NCBI GenBank assembly: GCA_902792855.1
Contig: CADBBP010000109.1
Span: 1-43,680, forward strand
Source: an uncultured Prevotellaceae bacterium
Lineage (GTDB): Bacteria; Bacteroidota; Bacteroidia; Bacteroidales; Bacteroidaceae
Direction: 5' to 3'
DNA: 43,680 nt
The notes beneath the pieces were generated by a model. That model searched no databases and was not told the DNA's origin. It saw only the letters and a program-made list of their open reading frames with translations. Every line of letters starts with the position of its first letter. Position 1 is the stretch's first letter. A program made the translations under genes and the position numbers. This document shows positions 42,709 through 43,680 of the stretch, piece after piece.

Positions 42709-43680
42709 CTATTTTCGGGAAACCCTGGCCGGTCCACTTCCCATGCCGCCGAAGTTGAGTCCGTCGGCGCCGTTGACCACCACGTTGAGGATGTTTCCTC
42801 CATGGAGGATGAGGTTGACCAACGCCGTCACGTCGGTGACGGAGATGATGCCGTCTCCCGTGATGTCGGCGCTCTTGGTGAAGACCTCTTCATCATAATA
42901 GCCCAGGATGTGGTCCACGAGCAAGGTCACGTCGGCCACGTTGACCACCCCGTCGTCGTTTATGTCTCCCATGCGTAAGTTGGCCTGCAGTACTGCGCGG
43001 CAGGCGCCGATGGCCATGTCGTCTGAGGGATAGTACAGGGTGTTGTCGCCTCCAAGGAAGAGGATGGCCCGGCCCTCCTCGGTGTAGTCGCGCAGGCTGT
43101 AGGTGCCGACGAAGGAGCAGAAGCCGTCGGCATTCACCACCCAGGTCGGCTTGTTGCTGATGGTGACGTTGCTGAACACGGGATTTGTGATGTCGCCGCC
43201 GCCCGTCCACTTGATGAGGTACGGCTTGCCGGCCTCGATGGCGGCAGCGGTCTTGAAGTTCAGGTAGAGCGTGCCGTCCTCGTAGCCGGTGGCGTGGCCA
43301 TACGTCCCGGCCACGGTGTCCAACTCCATCAGCATGGCGCCTTCGAGCGGCGTTCCCGTCAGCGAGGCAAGGCTGAAGGGCAGGCACAGCGTGTTCCATT
43401 TGCCGTCTTTGTAGAGGGTGCGCCCCGAGAGTGTGACGGTGTGTGCCGTCATGCCGTCGTGGGTGGAGATGGCCTCGCCATTGCTGGCGTTGTCGATGAG
43501 CGTGATGTCCAATGCCTGATAGCGGGCAATGAAGCTGACGTCGCCGCTGATGGTGTACTCCTCACCAGCTTCCAGGATGGTTCCTCCGTCCGTGGCGGTG
43601 TACGCCGATTTGTAAGTGTCGCTTGCAACATGGCTCACTTCCCATCCCTTGAACTCCAGTCCGGGGACCGTGGTGGGGGT
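42709..43680 (-). CDS. Secreted protein with F-GW (Listeria-Bacteroides) repeat and C-terminal dockerin (5' partial)
   Basis: The frame is open through the right edge of the window (TPTTVPGLEFKGWEVSHVAS...), so the start lies outside; the GTG at 43638 is not a real start. 323 residues remain. The opening is a Listeria-Bacteroides repeat (EFKGWEV ... ISGDVSFIARYQ). The middle (DGKWNTLCLPFSLASLTGTPLEGAMLMEL ... GKPYLIKW ... FVGTYSLRDYTEEGRAILFLGGDNTLYYP) is a beta-rich domain common before dockerins in Prevotella. Two dockerin repeats follow: GDINDDGVVNVADVTLLVDH and ADITGDGIISVTDVTALVNL. Function is unknown, probably a surface or secreted adhesin or enzyme. Confidence 0.88.
   Translation of the reverse strand, partial: TPTTVPGLEFKGWEVSHVASDTYKSAYTATDGGTILEAGEEYTISGDVSFIARYQALDITLIDNASNGEAISTHDGMTAHTVTLSGRTLYKDGKWNTLCLPFSLASLTGTPLEGAMLMELDTVAGTYGHATGYEDGTLYLNFKTAAAIEAGKPYLIKWTGGGDITNPVFSNVTISNKPTWVVNADGFCSFVGTYSLRDYTEEGRAILFLGGDNTLYYPSDDMAIGACRAVLQANLRMGDINDDGVVNVADVTLLVDHILGYYDEEVFTKSADITGDGIISVTDVTALVNLILHGGNILNVVVNGADGLNFGGMGSGPARVSRK

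Noticed and set aside
1-43680. tRNA or rRNA genes
   Set aside because: The gaps were read for cloverleaf-like or rRNA-like sequence and none was recognised; a covariance-model search was not possible here.

Overview
The window looks like a chromosomal piece of a Bacteroidales bacterium, most likely Prevotella or a close relative. The evidence is a SusC/SusD outer-membrane pair, Bacteroidota-only families (DUF4494, DUF5683, DUF4450), a very large BspA-like leucine-rich-repeat protein, dockerin-like tails, promoters of the Bacteroidota type (TTTG about 20 bases upstream of TAnnTTTG) and few Shine-Dalgarno sites. Coding DNA is GC-rich and the gaps are AT-rich and full of small repeats. No rRNA, tRNA, CRISPR array, transposase or prophage was recognised.

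Layout. (1) 1-2373: 3' part of a secreted multidomain glycoside hydrolase. (2) 2422-13672: housekeeping block with DUF4494 and yggS forward; surE-lpxB reverse; then parA-parB-DUF5683-lytic transglycosylase-RelA/SpoT forward, followed by a pectin methylesterase and, reverse, a broken secreted nuclease. (3) 13742-20839: an isolated susC-susD pair with a strong terminator, flanked by AT-rich gaps with inverted 50-base repeats, palindromes and short tandem repeats. (4) 20840-31104: a 3304-residue surface protein made of repeated beta-helix and leucine-rich modules, translationally coupled to a 117-residue stand-alone dockerin. (5) 31152-39869: a two-lobed aspartic protease (reverse), then a forward run of a PRiA4_ORF3-domain protein, a CE2-type esterase, a DUF4450 glycosidase-like gene broken in the middle, and an RluA-type pseudouridine synthase. 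(6) 39924-43680: an AAA/DUF4143 ATPase, a higB-higA toxin-antitoxin pair between identical 55-base direct repeats, and a partial secreted protein ending in a dockerin (all reverse).

How it fits together. The secreted hydrolase, pectin methylesterase, acetyl esterase, DUF4450 protein and SusCD suggest a plant-polysaccharide diet, but these genes are dispersed rather than packed in one utilisation locus, and no SusCD regulator is visible. The most unusual parts are the giant LRR protein with an AT-richer, helical, non-repeat insertion and a coupled mini-dockerin; two genes (RelA/SpoT and DUF4450) that each seem to have lost about 20-25 codons with a frame change; and a gap-borne repeat population that brackets susCD and the toxin-antitoxin module. 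Three broken genes in about 25 kb also raises the possibility of assembly errors, which must be excluded first.
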